From: Calliopsis andreniformis | Taxonomy: Eukaryota; Arthropoda; Insecta; Hymenoptera; Andrenidae | Assembly (NCBI RefSeq): GCF_051401765.1 | Contig: NW_027480592.1 | Location: 744,001-808,000 of the forward strand | Length of the DNA stretch: 64,000 nt | Direction of reading: 5' to 3' | Shown here: positions 15,509-29,816 of the stretch, one piece after another | Layout: each line of letters opens with the position of its first letter | Numbering within the stretch: the first letter of the stretch is position 1 | Notes under the pieces: model-generated | The model's input: only the letters and a program-made list of their open reading frames with translations | The model's database searches: none | Told to the model about the DNA's origin: nothing | Program-made: the position numbers and the translations under genes

Positions 15509-16249
15509 ATGATTATTAGAGTTAGTCTAACTATTACTACGATTATTACGGCTATTATGATTGTTGCTACGATTATCATAGTTAATATTATGCTTGTTAT
15601 GATTTTTGTGGTTATTATGACGTTTACTATGATTATTATGGTTGATGGTAAGGTTATTATGATTATCATGCAGATTATTATGGCTATTACGATTCTTATG
15701 GTATTATGGCCATTATAATGGTTATTATGATTGTTTCCAAGTTTATTATGGTTCTTATTATGATTATTATGATTATTATGTTTCATAGTATGATTATGAC
15801 GAATATTATGATCATCACTCAGATTATTCTGGTGATTATGTCTATTACGATTATTATAGTTATAATAACGATTATTAAGGTTATTTCCATGATAATTCTG
15901 TTTATTGTTACGATGTTGTGATTATTACAGTTAGCATAACTATTACTACGGTTATTACGACTATTATGATTGTTGCTATGATTATTACGATTATTATTAC
16001 GATTGTCATGATTGTTGTGGTTATTATGTCGATTACTATGATTATTATGGTTGACAGTGTGGTTATTATGATTATCATTTAGATTAATATGGCTATTACT
16101 ATTATTATGGTTTTCATTGCTATTATAATGGTTATTATGGTTGTTTCCAAGTTTATCATGGTTATTATTATGATTATTACGATTATTATGTTTCATTGTG
16201 TGATTATGACGAATATTATGATCATCACTAAGATTATTCTGGTGATTAT

Positions 16250-19200
16250 GACTATTACGATGATTATGGCTATAATAACGATTATTAAGGTTGTTTCCAT
16301 GATAATTCTGTTTATTATTTCGATGTTATGACTCTTACAGTTAGCATAACTATTACTATGGTTATTACGACTTTTGTGACTGTTGCTATGATTAGTATGC
16401 TTATTATTACGATTGTTATGATTGTTGTGGTTATTATGACGATTACTATGATTATTATGGTTGACAGTGTGGTTATTATGATTATAATTTAGATTATTAA
16501 GGCTATTACAATTATTATGGTTTTCATGGCTATTATAATGGTTATTATGATTGTTTCCAAGTTTATTATGGTTATTATTATGATTATTACGATTATTATG
16601 TTTCATAGTGTGATTATGACGAATATTATGATCATCACTAAGATTATTCTGGTGATTATGTCTATTACGATTATTATGGTTATAATAACGATTATAAAGG
16701 TTATTTCCATGAAAATTCTGTTTATTACCACGATGATATGATTATTACAGTTAGTATAACTATTACTATGCTTATTGCGGCTATTATGATTGTTGCTATG
16801 ATTATTAGGATTATTGCTACGATTGTTATGATTGTTGTGGTTATTATGACGATTACTATGATTATTATGGTTGATAGTGTGGTTATTATGATTATTATCT
16901 AGATTATTATGGCTGTTACGTTTATTATGGTCTTTATGGACATCACAATGGTTATTATGATTGCTTCCAAGTTTATTATGGTTATAATTATGGTTATTAT
17001 GATTATTATGTTTCATAGTATGATTATGACGAATATTATGATCATCACTAAGATTATTCTGGTGGTTTGAATTAAAACGATTATTATGGCTATAATAACG
17101 ATTATTAATGTTATTTCCAAGGTAATTCTGTTTACTATTACGTTGTTATGATTATTAGAGTTAGTCTAACTATTACTACGATTATTGCGGCTATTATGAT
17201 TGTTGCTACGGTTATCATAGTTATTATTATGATTGTTATGATTTTTGTGGTTATAATGACGTTTACTATGATTATTATGGTTGATAGTAATGTTATTATG
17301 AGTATTATGCAGATTATTATGGCTATTACGATTATTATGGTTTTTATGGCCATTATATTGGTTATTATGATTCTTTCCAGGTTTATTATGGTTCTTATTG
17401 TGATTATTATGATTATTATGTTTCATAGTATGATTATGACGTATATAATCATAATCACTAAGACTGTTTTGGTGATTATGACTATTACGATTATTATGGC
17501 TATAATAACGATTATTAAGGCTATTTCCATGATAATTCTGTTTATTATTTCGATGTTATGATTACTACAGTTAGCATAACTATTACTATGATTATTACGA
17601 CTATTATGACTGTTGCTATGATTATTATGGTTATTATTACGATTGTTATGATTGTTGTGTTTATTACGACGATTACTATGATTATTATGGTTGATAGTGT
17701 GGTTATTATGATTATCATTTATATTATCATGCCTATTATGCTTATTATGGTTTTTATTGCCATCACAATGGTTATTATGATTGCTTCCAAGTTTATTATG
17801 GTTATTATTATGGTTACTATGATTATTATGTTTCATAGTATGATTATGCCGAATATTATGATCATCACTAAGATTATTCTGGTGGTTTTGACTATGACGA
17901 TTATTATGGCTATAATAACGATTATTAATGTTATTTCCAAGGTAATTCTGTTTATTATTACGTCGTTATGATTATTAGAGTTAGTCTAACTATTACTACG
18001 TTTATTACGGCTATTATGATTGTTGCTTCGATTATCATAGTTATTATTATGATTGTTATGATTTTTGTGGTTATTATGACGGTTACTATGATTATTATGG
18101 ATCATAGTATGGTTATTATGATTATAATGCAGATTATTATGGCTATTTCGGTTATTATGGCTTTTATGGCCATTATAATGGTTATTATGATTGTTTCCAA
18201 GTTTATTATGGTTGTTATTATGATTATTATGATTATTATGTTTCATAGTATGATTATGACGAATATTATGATCATCACTCAGATTATTCTGGTGATTATG
18301 TCTATTACGACTATTATAGCTATAATAGCGATTATTAAGGTTATTTCCATGACAATTCTGTTTATTATAACGATGTTATGATTATTACAGTTAGTATAAC
18401 TATTACTATGACTATTACGACTATTTTGACTGTTGCTATGATTATTATGATTATTATTACGGTTGTTATGATTGTTGTGGTTATTATGACGATTACTATG
18501 ATTATTATGGTTGATAGTATGGTTATTATGATTATCATTCAGATTATTATGGCTATTATGATTATTATGGTTTTTATGGCCATTATGATGGTTATTATGA
18601 TCGTTTTCAAGTTTATTATAGTTATTATTATGATTAGTACGATTATTATGGTTCCTAGTATGATTATGGCGAATATTATGGTCATCACTAAGATTATAAT
18701 GGCTATTATGATTAATATGGTTTTTATGGCTATCATAATGGTTATTCCGATTTTTCCAGGTTTATTATGGTTATTATTATGATTATTATGTTTTATAGTA
18801 TGATTATGACGTATATTATGATCATCACTAAGATTATTCTGGTGATTACGACTATTACGATTATTATGGCTATAATAACGATTATTAATGTTATTTCCAA
18901 GGTAATGCTGGTTATTATTACGTTGTTATGACTATTAGAGTTAGTCTAACTATTACTACGATTATTGCGGCTATTATGATTGTTGCTAAGATTATCATAG
19001 TTAATATTATGATTGTTATGATTTTTGTGGTTATTATGACGTTTACTATGATTATTATGGTTGATAGTATGGTTATTATGATTATCACGCAGATTATTAT
19101 GGCTATTACGATTATTATGGTTTTTATGGCCATTATAATTGTTATTATGATTCTTTCCTGGTTTATTATGGTTCTTATTATGATTATTATGATTATTATG

Positions 19201-19259
19201 TTTCAGAGTATGATTATGACGTATACTATCATAATCACAAAGATTATTTTGGTGATTAT
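16250..19259 (+). repeat. 3010-bp higher-order unit, copy 1 (7 monomers)
   Basis: Order from 16328: A1, C, B, A2, B, C550, B. This is six 410-bp monomers plus one of 550 bp, 3010 in all. It is followed directly by a second copy at the same spacing. A shared marker is the stretch GGTGGTTTGAATTAAAACG near 17060, which replaces the usual GGTGGTTTTGACTA form. Confidence 0.9.
18378..18927 (+). repeat. 550-bp monomer variant (C550)
   Basis: Sixth monomer of the first 3010-bp unit. Has GGCCATTATGATGG near 18578 where its tandem partner has GGCCATTATAATGG. Confidence 0.85.
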
Positions 19260-22200
19260 GACTATTACGATGATTATGGCTATAATAACGATTATTAAGG
19301 TTGTTTCCATGATAATTCTGTTTATTATTTCGATGTTATGACTCTTACAGTTAGCATAACTATTACTATGGTTATTACGACTTTTGTGACTGTTGCTATG
19401 ATTAGTATGCTTATTATTACGATTGTTATGATTGTTGTGGTTATTATGACGATTACTATGATTATTATGGTTGACAGTGTGGTTATTATGATTATAATTT
19501 AGATTATTAAGGCTATTACAATTATTATGGTTTTCATGGCTATTATAATGGTTATTATGATTGTTTCCAAGTTTATTATGGTTATTATTATGATTATTAC
19601 GATTATTATGTTTCATAGTGTGATTATGACGAATATTATGATCATCACTAAGATTATTCTGGTGATTATGACTATTACGATTATTATGGTTATAATAACG
19701 ATTATAAAGGTTATTTCCATGAAAATTCTGTTTATTACCACGATGATATGATTATTACAGTTAGTATAACTATTACTATGCTTATTGCGGCTATTATGAT
19801 TGTTGCTATGATTATTAGGATTATTGCTACGATTGTTATGATTGTTGTGGTTATTATGACGATTACTATGATTATTATGGTTGATAGTGTGGTTATTATG
19901 ATTATTATCTAGATTATTATGGCTGTTACGTTTATTATGGTCTTTATGGACATCACAATGGTTATTATGATTGCTTCCAAGTTTATTATGGTTATAATTA
20001 TGGTTATTATGATTATTATGTTTCATAGTATGATTATGACGAATATTATGATCATCACTAAGATTATTCTGGTGGTTTGAATTAAAACGATTATTATGGC
20101 TATAATAACGATTATTAATGTTATTTCCAAGGTAATTCTGTTTACTATTACGTTGTTATGATTATTAGAGTTAGTCTAACTATTACTACGATTATTGCGG
20201 CTATTATGATTGTTGCTACGGTTATCATAGTTATTATTATGATTGTTATGATTTTTGTGGTTATAATGACGTTTACTATGATTATTATGGTTGATAGTAA
20301 TGTTATTATGAGTATTATGCAGATTATTATGGCTATTACGATTATTATGGTTTTTATGGCCATTATATTGGTTATTATGATTCTTTCCAGGTTTATTATG
20401 GTTCTTATTGTGATTATTATGATTATTATGTTTCATAGTATGATTATGACGTATATAATCATAATCACTAAGACTGCTTTGGTGATTATGACTATTACGA
20501 TTATTATGGCTATAATAACGATTATTAAGGCTATTTCCATGATAATTCTGTTTATTATTTCGATGTTATGATTACTACAGTTAGCATAACTATTACTATG
20601 ATTATTACGACTATTATGACTGTTGCTATGATTATTATGGTTATTATTACGATTGTTATGATTGTTGTGTTTATTACGACGATTACTATGATTATTATGG
20701 TTGATAGTGTGGTTATTATGATTATCATTTATATTATCATGCCTATTATGCTTATTATGGTTTTTATTGCCATCACAATGGTTATTATGATTGCTTCCAA
20801 GTTTATTATGGTTATTATTATGGTTACTATGATTATTATGTTTCATAGTATGATTATGCCGAATATTATGATCATCACTAAGATTATTCTGGTGGTTTTG
20901 ACTATGACGATTATTATGGCTATAATAACGATTATTAATGTTATTTCCAAGGTAATTCTGTTTATTATTACGTCGTTATGATTATTAGAGTTAGTCTAAC
21001 TATTACTACGTTTATTACGGCTATTATGATTGTTGCTTCGATTATCATAGTTATTATTATGATTGTTATGATTTTTGTGGTTATTATGACGGTTACTATG
21101 ATTATTATGGATCATAGTATGGTTATTATGATTATAATGCAGATTATTATGGCTATTTCGGTTATTATGGCTTTTATGGCCATTATAATGGTTATTATGA
21201 TTGTTTCCAAGTTTATTATGGTTGTTATTATGATTATTATGATTATTATGTTTCATAGTATGATTATGACGAATATTATGATCATCACTCAGATTATTCT
21301 GGTGATTATGTCTATTACGACTATTATAGCTATAATAGCGATTATTAAGGTTATTTCCATGACAATTCTGTTTATTATAACGATGTTATGATTATTACAG
21401 TTAGTATAACTATTACTATGACTATTACGACTATTTTGACTGTTGCTATGATTATTATGATTATTATTACGGTTGTTATGATTGTTGTGGTTATTATGAC
21501 GATTACTATGATTATTATGGTTGATAGTATGGTTATTATGATTATCATTCAGATTATTATGGCTATTATGATTATTATGGTTTTTATGGCCATTATAATG
21601 GTTATTATGATCGTTTTCAAGTTTATTATAGTTATTATTATGATTAGTACGATTATTATGGTTCCTAGTATGATTATGGCGAATATTATGGTCATCACTA
21701 AGATTATAATGGCTATTATGATTAATATGGTTTTTATGGCTATCATAATGGTTATTCCGATTTTTCCAGGTTTATTATGGTTATTATTATGATTATTATG
21801 TTTTATAGTATGATTATGACGTATATTATGATCATCACTAAGATTATTCTGGTGATTACGACTATTACGATTATTATGGCTATAATAACGATTATTAATG
21901 TTATTTCCAAGGTAATGCTGGTTATTATTACGTTGTTATGACTATTAGAGTTAGTCTAACTATTACTACGATTATTGCGGCTATTATGATTGTTGCTAAG
22001 ATTATCATAGTTAATATTATGATACTTATGATTTTTGTGGTTATTATGACGTTTACTATGATTATTATGGTTGATAGTATGGTTATTATGATTATCACGC
22101 AGATTATTATGGCTATTACGATTATTATGGTTTTTATGGCCATTATAATTGTTATTATGATTCTTTCCTGGTTTATTATGGTTCTTATTATGATTATTAT

Positions 22201-22269
22201 GATTCTTATGTTTCATAGTATCATTATGACGTATACTATCATAATCACAAAGATTATTTTGGTGATTAT
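19260..22269 (+). repeat. 3010-bp higher-order unit, copy 2 (7 monomers)
   Basis: Tandem copy of the preceding unit: monomers 19338, 19748, 20158, 20568, 20978, 21388 and 21938 pair with 16328 through 18928. A few substitutions separate the copies, such as ACTGTTTTGG near 17463 against ACTGCTTTGG near 20473. The GGTTTGAATT marker recurs near 20070. Confidence 0.9.
21388..21937 (+). repeat. 550-bp monomer variant (C550)
   Basis: Sixth monomer of the second 3010-bp unit, paired with 18378. Confidence 0.85.
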
Positions 22270-24382
22270 GACTATTACGATTATTATGGCTATAATAACG
22301 ATTATTAAGTTATTTCCATGATAATTCTGTTTATTACTTCGATGTTATGATTACTACAGTTAGCATAACTATTACTATGATTATTACGACTATTATGACT
22401 GTTGCAATGATTATTATGATTATTATTACGATTGTTATGATTGTTGTGGATATTATGACGATTACTATGATTATTCTGGTTGACAGTGAGGTTATTAAGA
22501 TTATCAGTTAGATTATTATGGCTATTATGATTATTATGGTTTTTATGGCTATCATAATGGTTATTATGATTTTTCCAGATTTATTATGGTTATTATTATG
22601 TTTATTACGACTATTATGTTTCATAGTATGATTATGACGAACATTATGATCATCACTAAGATTATTCTGGTGATTATGACTATTACGATTTTTATGGCTA
22701 TAATAACGATTATTAAGGCTATTTCCATGATAATTCTGTTTATTATTTCGATGTTATGATTACTACAGTTAGCATATCTATTACTATGATTATTACGACT
22801 ATTATGACTGTTGCTATGATTATTACGATTGTTATGATTGTTGTGGTTATTATGACGATTACTACGATTATTATGGTTGATAGTGTGGTTATTATGATTA
22901 TCATTTGGATTATTATGGCTATTACGATTATTATGGTTTTTATGGCCATTATAATGGTTATTATGATTGTTTCCAAGTTTATTATGGTTCTTATTATGAT
23001 TATTATGATAATTATGTTTCATAGTATGACTATGACGAATATTATGATCATCACTCAGATTTTTCTAGAGATTATGACTATTACGATTATTATAGCTATA
23101 ATAACGATTATTAAGGCTATTTCCATGATAATTCTGCTTATTGTTACGATGTTATGATTATTACAGTTAGTATAATTATTACTATGATTATTACGGCTAT
23201 TATGATTGTTGCTACGATTATCATAATTGTTATTATGATTGCTATGATTTTTGTGGTTATTATGACGGTTACTATGATTACTATGGTTGATAGTACAGTT
23301 ATTATGATTATCATTCAGATTATTATGGCTATTACGATTATTATGGTTTTTATGGCCATTATAATGGTTATTATGATTGTTTCCAGGTTTATTATGGTCC
23401 TTATTATGATTATTATGATTATTATGTTTCATAGTATGATTATGACGTATATTATCATAATCACAAAGATTACTTTGGTGATTATGACTATTACGATTAT
23501 TATGGCTATAATAACGATTATTAATTTATTTCCACGATAATTCTGTTTATTATTTCGATGTTATGATTACTACAGTTAGCATAACTATTACTATGATTAT
23601 TACGACTATTATGACTGTTGCTATGATTATTATTATTATTATTACGATTGTTATGATTGTTGTGGATATTATGACGGTTACTATGATTATTCTGGTTGAC
23701 AGTGTGGTTATTAAGATTATCAGTTAGATTATAATGCCTATTATGCTTATTATGGTTTTTATTGCCATCACAATGGTTATTATGATTGCTTCCAAGTTTA
23801 TTATGGTTATTATTATGGTTACTATGATTATTATGTTTCATAGTATGATTATGCCGAATATTATGATCATCACTACGATTATTCTGGTGGTTTTGACTAT
23901 GACGATTATTATGGCTATAATAACGATTATTAATGTTATTTCCAAGGTAATTCTGTTTATTATTACGTCGTTATGATTATTAGAGTTAGTCTGACTATTA
24001 CTACGTTTATTACGGCTATTACGATTGTTGCTACGATTATCATAGTTATTATTATGATTGTTATGATTTTTGTGGTTATTATGACGGTTACTATGATTAT
24101 TATGGGTCATAGTATGGTTATTATGATTATAATGCAGATTATTATGGCTATTTCGATTATTATGGTTTTTATGGCCATTATAATGGTTATTATGATTGTT
24201 TCCAAGTTTATTATGGTTGTTATTATGATTATTATGATTATTATGTTTCATAGTATGATTATGACGAATATTATGATCATCACTCAGATTATTCTGGTGA
24301 TTATGTCTATTACGATTATTATAGCTATAATAGCGATTATTAAGGTTATTTCCATGACAATTCTGTTTATTATAACGATGTT

Positions 24383-24932
24383 ATGATTATTACAGTTAGT
24401 ATAACTATTACTATGACTATTACGACTATTTTGACTGTTGCTATGATTATTATGATTATTATTACGGTTGTTATGATTGTTGTGGTTATTATGACGATTA
24501 CTATGATTATTATGGTTGATAGTATGGTTATTATGATTATCATTCAGATTATTATGGCTATTATGACTATTATGGTTTTTATGGCCATTATAATGGTTAT
24601 TATGACCGTTTTCAAGTTTATTATGGTTATTATTATGATTAGTACGATTATTATGGTTCCTAGTATGATTATGGCGAATATTATGGTCATCACTAGGACT
24701 ATAATGGCTATTATGATTAATATGGTTTTTATGGCTATCATAATGTTTATTCCGATTTTTCCAGGTTTATTATGGTTATTATTATGATTATTATGTTTTA
24801 TAGTATGATTATGACGTATATTATGATCATCACTAAGATTATTCTGGTGATTACGACTATTACGATTATTATGGCTATAATAACGATTATTAATGTTATT
24901 TCCAAGGTAATTCTGGTTATTATTACGTTGTT
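24383..24932 (+). repeat. 550-bp monomer variant (C550)
   Basis: Closest to 27391-27940, 3008 bp downstream: both have CTATTATGACTATTATGG and TATGACCGTTTTCAAG. Confidence 0.85.
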
Positions 24933-26499
24933 ATGATTATTAGAGTTAGTCTAACTATTACTACGATTATTACGGCTATTATGATTGTTGCTAAGATTAT
25001 CATAGTTAATATTATGATTGTTATGATTTTTGTGGTTATTATGACGTTTACTATGATTATTATGTTTGATAGTATGGTTATTATGATTATCACGCAGATT
25101 ATTATGGCTATTACGATTATTATGGTTTTTATGGCCATTATAATGGTTATTATGATTTTTCCAGATTTATTATGGTTATTATTATGTTTATTACGATTAT
25201 TATGTTTCATAGTATGATTATGACGAATATTATGATCATCACTAGGATTATTCTGGTGGTTTTGACTATGACGATTATTATGGCTATAATAACGATTATT
25301 AATGTTATTTCCAAGGTAATTCTGTTTATTATTATGTTGTTATGATTATTAGAGTTAGTCTAACTATTACTACGATTATTACGGCTATTATGATTGTTGC
25401 TACGATTACCATAGTTATTATTATGATTGTTATGATTTTTGTGGCTATTATGACGTTTACTATGATTATTATGGGTGATAGTATGGTTATTATGATTATC
25501 ATGCAGATTATTATGGCTATTACGATTATTATGGTTTTTATGGCCATTATGATGGTTATTATGATTGTTTCCAAGTTTATTATGGTTCTTATTATGATTA
25601 TTATGATAATTATGTTTCATAGTATGATTATGACGAATATTATGATCATCACTCAGATTATTCTAGTGATTATGACTATTACGATTATTATAGCTACTAT
25701 AACGATTATTAAGGTTATTTCCATGATAATTCTGCTTATTGTTACGATGTTATGAATATTACAGTTAGTATAACTGTTACTATGATTATTACGGCTATTA
25801 TGATTGTTGCTACGATTATCATAATTGTTATTATGATTGCTATGATTTTTGTGGTTATTATGACGGTTACTATGATTATTATGGTTGATAGTACAGTTAT
25901 TATGATTATCATTCAGATTATTATGGCTATTATGATTATTATGGTTTTTATGGCCATTATAATGGTTGTTATGATTCTTTCCAGGTTTATTATGGATCTT
26001 ATTATGATTATTATGATTATTATGTTTCATAGTATGATTATGACGTATATTATCATAATCACAAAGATTATTTTGGTGATTATGACTATTACGATTATTA
26101 TGGCTATAATAACGATTATTAAGGTTATTTCCATGATAATTCTGTTTATTATTTCGATGTTATGATTACTACAGTTAGCATAACTATTACTATGATTATT
26201 ACGACTATTATGACTGTTGCTATGATTATTATGGTTATTATTACGATTGTTATGAATGTTGTGGATATTATGACGATTACTATGATTATTCTGGTTGACA
26301 GTGTGGTTATTAAGATTATCATTTAGATTATTATGGCTATTATGATTATTATGGTTTTTATGGCTATCATAATGGTTATTATGATTTTTCCAGGTTTATT
26401 AGGGTTATTATTATGTTTATTACGATTATTATGTTTGATAGTATGATTATGACGTATATTATGATCATCACTAAGATTATTCTGGTGATTATGACTATT

Positions 26500-27423
26500 A
26501 CGATTATTATGGCTATAATAACGATTATTAAGGTTATTTCCATGATAATTCTGTTTATTATTTCGATGTTATGATTACTACAGTTAGCATAACTATTACT
26601 ACGGTTATTAAGACTATTATGACTGTTGCTATGATTATTACGATTATTATTACGATTGTCATGATTGTTGTGGTTATTATGTCGATTACTATGATTATTA
26701 TGGTTGACAGTGCGGTTATTATAATTATCATTTAGATTATTATGGCTATTACTATTATTATGGTTTTCATTGCTATTATAATGGTTATTATGATTGCTTC
26801 CAAGTTTATTATGTTTATTATTATGATTATTACGATTATTATGTTTCATAGTGTGATTATGACGAATATTATGATCATCACTAGGATTATTCTGGTGATT
26901 ATGACTATAACGATTATTATGGTTATAATAACGATTATAAGGGTTATTTCCATGAAAATTCTGTTTATTACCACGATGATATGATTATTACAGTTAGTAT
27001 AACTATTACTATGCTTATTGCGGCTATTATGATTGTTGCTATAATTATTAGGATTATTGCTACGATTGTTATGATTGTTGTGGTTATTATGACGATTACT
27101 ATGATTATTATGGTTGACAGTGTGGTTATTATGATTATCATTTAGATTATTATGGCTATTACGATTATTATGGTTTTTATGGCCATTATAATGGTTATTA
27201 TGATTGTTTCCAAGTTTATTATGGTTCTTATTATGATTATTATGATAATTATGTTTCATAGTATGATTATGACGAATATTATGATCATCACTCAGATTTT
27301 TCTAGAGATTATGACTATTACGATTATTATAGCTATAATAACGATTATTAAGGCTATTTCCATGATAATTCTGCTTATTGTTACGATGTTATGATTATTA
27401 CAGTTAGTATAATTATTACTATG
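26500..27423 (+). repeat. 9565-bp-spaced duplication, copy 1
   Basis: Monomers 26571 and 26981 and the start of 27391 pair with 36136, 36546 and 36956. The pairing ends about 33 bases into 27391, which continues as a C550 unit while 36956 continues as a 23154-like unit. Confidence 0.72.
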
Positions 27424-27940
27424 ACTATTACGACTATTTTGACTGTTGCTATGATTATTATGATTATTATTACGGTTGTTATGATTGTTGTGGTTATTAT
27501 GACGATTACTATGATTATTATGGTTGATAGTATGGTTATTATGATTATCATTCAGATTATTATGGCTATTATGACTATTATGGTTTTTATGGCCATTATA
27601 ATGGTTATTATGACCGTTTTCAAGTTTATTATGGTTATTATTATGATTAGTACGATTATTATGGTTCCTAGTATGATTATGGCGAATATTATGGTCATCA
27701 CTAAGATTATAATGGCTATTATGATTAATATGGTTTTTATGGCTATCATAATGGTTATTCCGATTTTTCCAGGTTTATTATGGTTATTATTATGATTATT
27801 ATGTTTTATAGTATGATTATGACGTATATTATGATCATCACTAAGATTATTCTGGTGATTACGACTATTACGATTATTATGGCTATAATAACGATTATTA
27901 ATGTTATTTCCAAGGTAATTCTGGTTATTATTACGTTGTT
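27391..27940 (+). repeat. 550-bp monomer variant (C550)
   Basis: First about 33 bases match 36956 and 23154 (TATAATTATTACTATG); the rest matches 24383. The switch point marks a recombination junction. Confidence 0.84.
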
Positions 27941-29235
27941 ATGATTATTAGAGTTAGTCTAACTATTACTACGATTATTACGGCTATTATGATTGTTGCT
28001 AAGATTATCATAGTTAATATTATGATTGTTATGATTTTTGTGGTTATTATGACGTTTACTATGATTATTATGTTTGATAGTATGGTTATTATGATTATCA
28101 CGCAGATTATTATGGCTATTACGATTATTATGGTTTTCATGGCCATTATAATGGTTATTATGATTCTTTCCTGGTTTATTATGGTTCTTATTATGATTAT
28201 TATGATTATTATGTTTCCTAGTATGATTATGACGTATATTATCATAATCACAAAGATTACTTTGGTGATTATGTCTATTACGATTATTATGGCTATAATA
28301 ACGATTATTAAGGTTATTTCCATGATAATTCTGTTTATTATTTCGATGTTATGATTACTACAGTTAGCATAACTATTACTACGGTTATTAAGACTATTAT
28401 GACTGTTGCAATGATTATTATGATTATTATTACGATTGTTAAGATTGTTGTGGATATTATGACGATTACTATGATTATTCTGGTTGACAGTGTGGTTATT
28501 AAGATTATCAGTTAGATTATTATGGCTATAACTATTATTATGGTTTTCATTGCTATTATAATGGTTATTATGGTTGTTTCCAAGTTTATCATGGTTATTA
28601 TTATGATTATTACGATTATTATGTTTCATAGTGTGATTATGACGAATATTATGATCATCACTAAGATTATTCTGGTGATTATGACTATTACGATTATTAT
28701 GGCTATAATAACGATTATTAAGGTTATTTCCATGATAATTCCGTTTATTGTTTCGATGTTATGACTACTACAGTTAGCATAACTATTACCATGGTTATTA
28801 CGACTTTTGTGACTGTTGCTATGATTAGTATGCTTATTATTACGATTGTTATGATTGTTATGGTTATTATGACGACTACTATTTATTATTATGGTTGATA
28901 GTGTGGTTATTATGATTATTATCTAGATTATTATGGCTATTATGATTATTATGGTTTTTATGGCCATTATAATGGTTATTATGATCCTTTCCAGGTTTAT
29001 TATTGTTCTTATTATGATTATTATGATTATTATGTTTCATAGTATGATTATGACGAATATTATGATCATCACTCAGATTATTCTAGTGATTATGACTATT
29101 ACGACTATTATAGCTATTATAACGATTATTAAGGTTATTTCCATGATAATTCTGCTTATTGTTACGATGTTATGATTATTACAGTTAGTATAACTATTAC
29201 TATGATTATTACGGCTATTATGATTGTTGCTATGA

Positions 29236-29238
29236 TTA
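29236..29238. repeat. Target site duplication TTA, left copy
   Basis: The monomer reads GCTATGATTA up to 29238. TTA recurs directly after the element at 30322-30324. The paralogous uninterrupted monomer has a single TTA at 38660-38662 in GCTATGATTATCATAATT, which confirms a 3-bp duplication on insertion. Confidence 0.88.
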
Positions 29239-29753
29239 CACTGTTCAACAAATTTTGACTTTTTTTCGATTTTGTAAAAGTGAATAAACATTTCTTATAG
29301 ATTTCGACGTGCTGATTACGAATCTGCAAACCGTTTTTTTCCAGAACGTACAGTTTTTGAAAAAATCAATTTTGAAAAAAATGACAAATTTTCAACTTTG
29401 GGATTTTTCTGTGCTTTTGCCGTAGTAGTTACTTAGTTGCTCTTTGTACGAAATGATTCTGTGGACTCTCCCGAATAAAATAATATAAATATTTATTAGA
29501 TTATAAACATCGAAATAGGTTTAAATAACAATTAAAGTGAAAAGGACACCCAAAACGCACCCATTTTTGCTGATATTTTTCACTTTATTTCAAAAAGTAA
29601 GGGTCTAGGAGAAAATTTGACTATAACACGCGATAGAGCAAACCTTTCCACTAAGGAAAGCATCAAGCGAATGTTCAAAATTATTTTTGTTTTCAATATA
29701 GAAATAAAATAGTTTGGCGAAACGCGCGGCGGCGACAGTGGTACTCAATGACG
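29239..29753 (+). repeat. Terminal inverted repeat, left arm (515 bp)
   Basis: Pairs with 29817-30321. After the shared 12-bp tip, the left arm has a 17-bp block (AATTTTGACTTTTTTTC) where the right arm has 7 bp (GGGGTCT in reverse complement). The remaining 486 or so bases align without gaps. I counted eight mismatches over the 498 paired positions including the tip, about 98.4% identity. The outer arm is AT-rich; the inner 40-50 bases are rich in CG. Confidence 0.93.
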
Positions 29754-29816
29754 TCAATGCGTATAGGGTCCGCGGAACGGCAGGCGATAGGCGAGGCGTC
29801 CACCAGCGCGCGCCGC
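29754..29816. other. Unpaired central spacer of the MITE, GC-rich
   Basis: 63 bp between the arms with many CpGs and short repeats such as AGGCGATAGGCGAGGCG. No ORF or recognised motif. Its base composition contrasts strongly with both the satellite and the outer arms. Confidence 0.9.

Larger units (their letters stand above)
10254..17721 (+). repeat. Long duplication, 10253-bp spacing, copy 2
   Basis: Second copy of 1-7468, directly downstream of the first 10253-bp unit. After 17721 it pairs with copy 1 again but at an offset of 9843, because copy 1 has one extra monomer (about 7469-7878). Near-identity over 7.4 kb implies a very recent event, recent homogenisation, or an assembly duplication. 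Confidence 0.92.
1..29238 (+). repeat. Satellite array, left part: tandem 410-bp monomers
   Basis: Continuous head-to-tail array. Monomers are counted from the ATG of the recurring junction GATGTTATGATTA. Starts: 60, 470, 880, 1290, 1700, 2110, 2660, 3070, 3479, 3886, 4296, 4706, 5256, 5665, 6075, 6485, 6895, 7305, 7715, 8125, 8535, 9085, 9494, 9903, 10313, 10723, 11133, 11543, 11953, 12363, 12913, 13323, 13732, 14139, 14549, 14959, 15509, 15918, 16328, 16738, 17148, 17558, 17968, 18378, 18928, 19338, 19748, 20158, 20568, 20978, 21388, 21938, 22347, 22756, 23154, 23563, 23973, 24383, 24933, 25342, 25752, 26162, 26571, 26981, 27391, 27941, 28351, 28761, 29172. Bases 1-59 are the tail of an earlier monomer. 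The strand is T- and G-rich and roughly a quarter G+C by eye. No gene lies in it; every long ORF is a by-product of triplet structure. A chromosomal role (centromeric, pericentromeric or other) cannot be read from the sequence. Confidence 0.97.

Noticed and set aside
10254..17721. Dismissing the near-identical copy as an assembly error
   Set aside because: Possible, but the copies differ at 2574/12827 and 4914/15167 and then diverge structurally, so I kept it as a real feature pending read support.
27931..28629. Longest ORF, 232 codons on the - strand
   Set aside because: It crosses two monomers because local variants remove the usual stops. Its halves are ordinary satellite readings.
29749..29756. 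TGACGTCA, a perfect CRE-like octamer
   Set aside because: It arises at the arm-spacer boundary in a CG-rich stretch. One occurrence with no gene nearby is not evidence of regulation.
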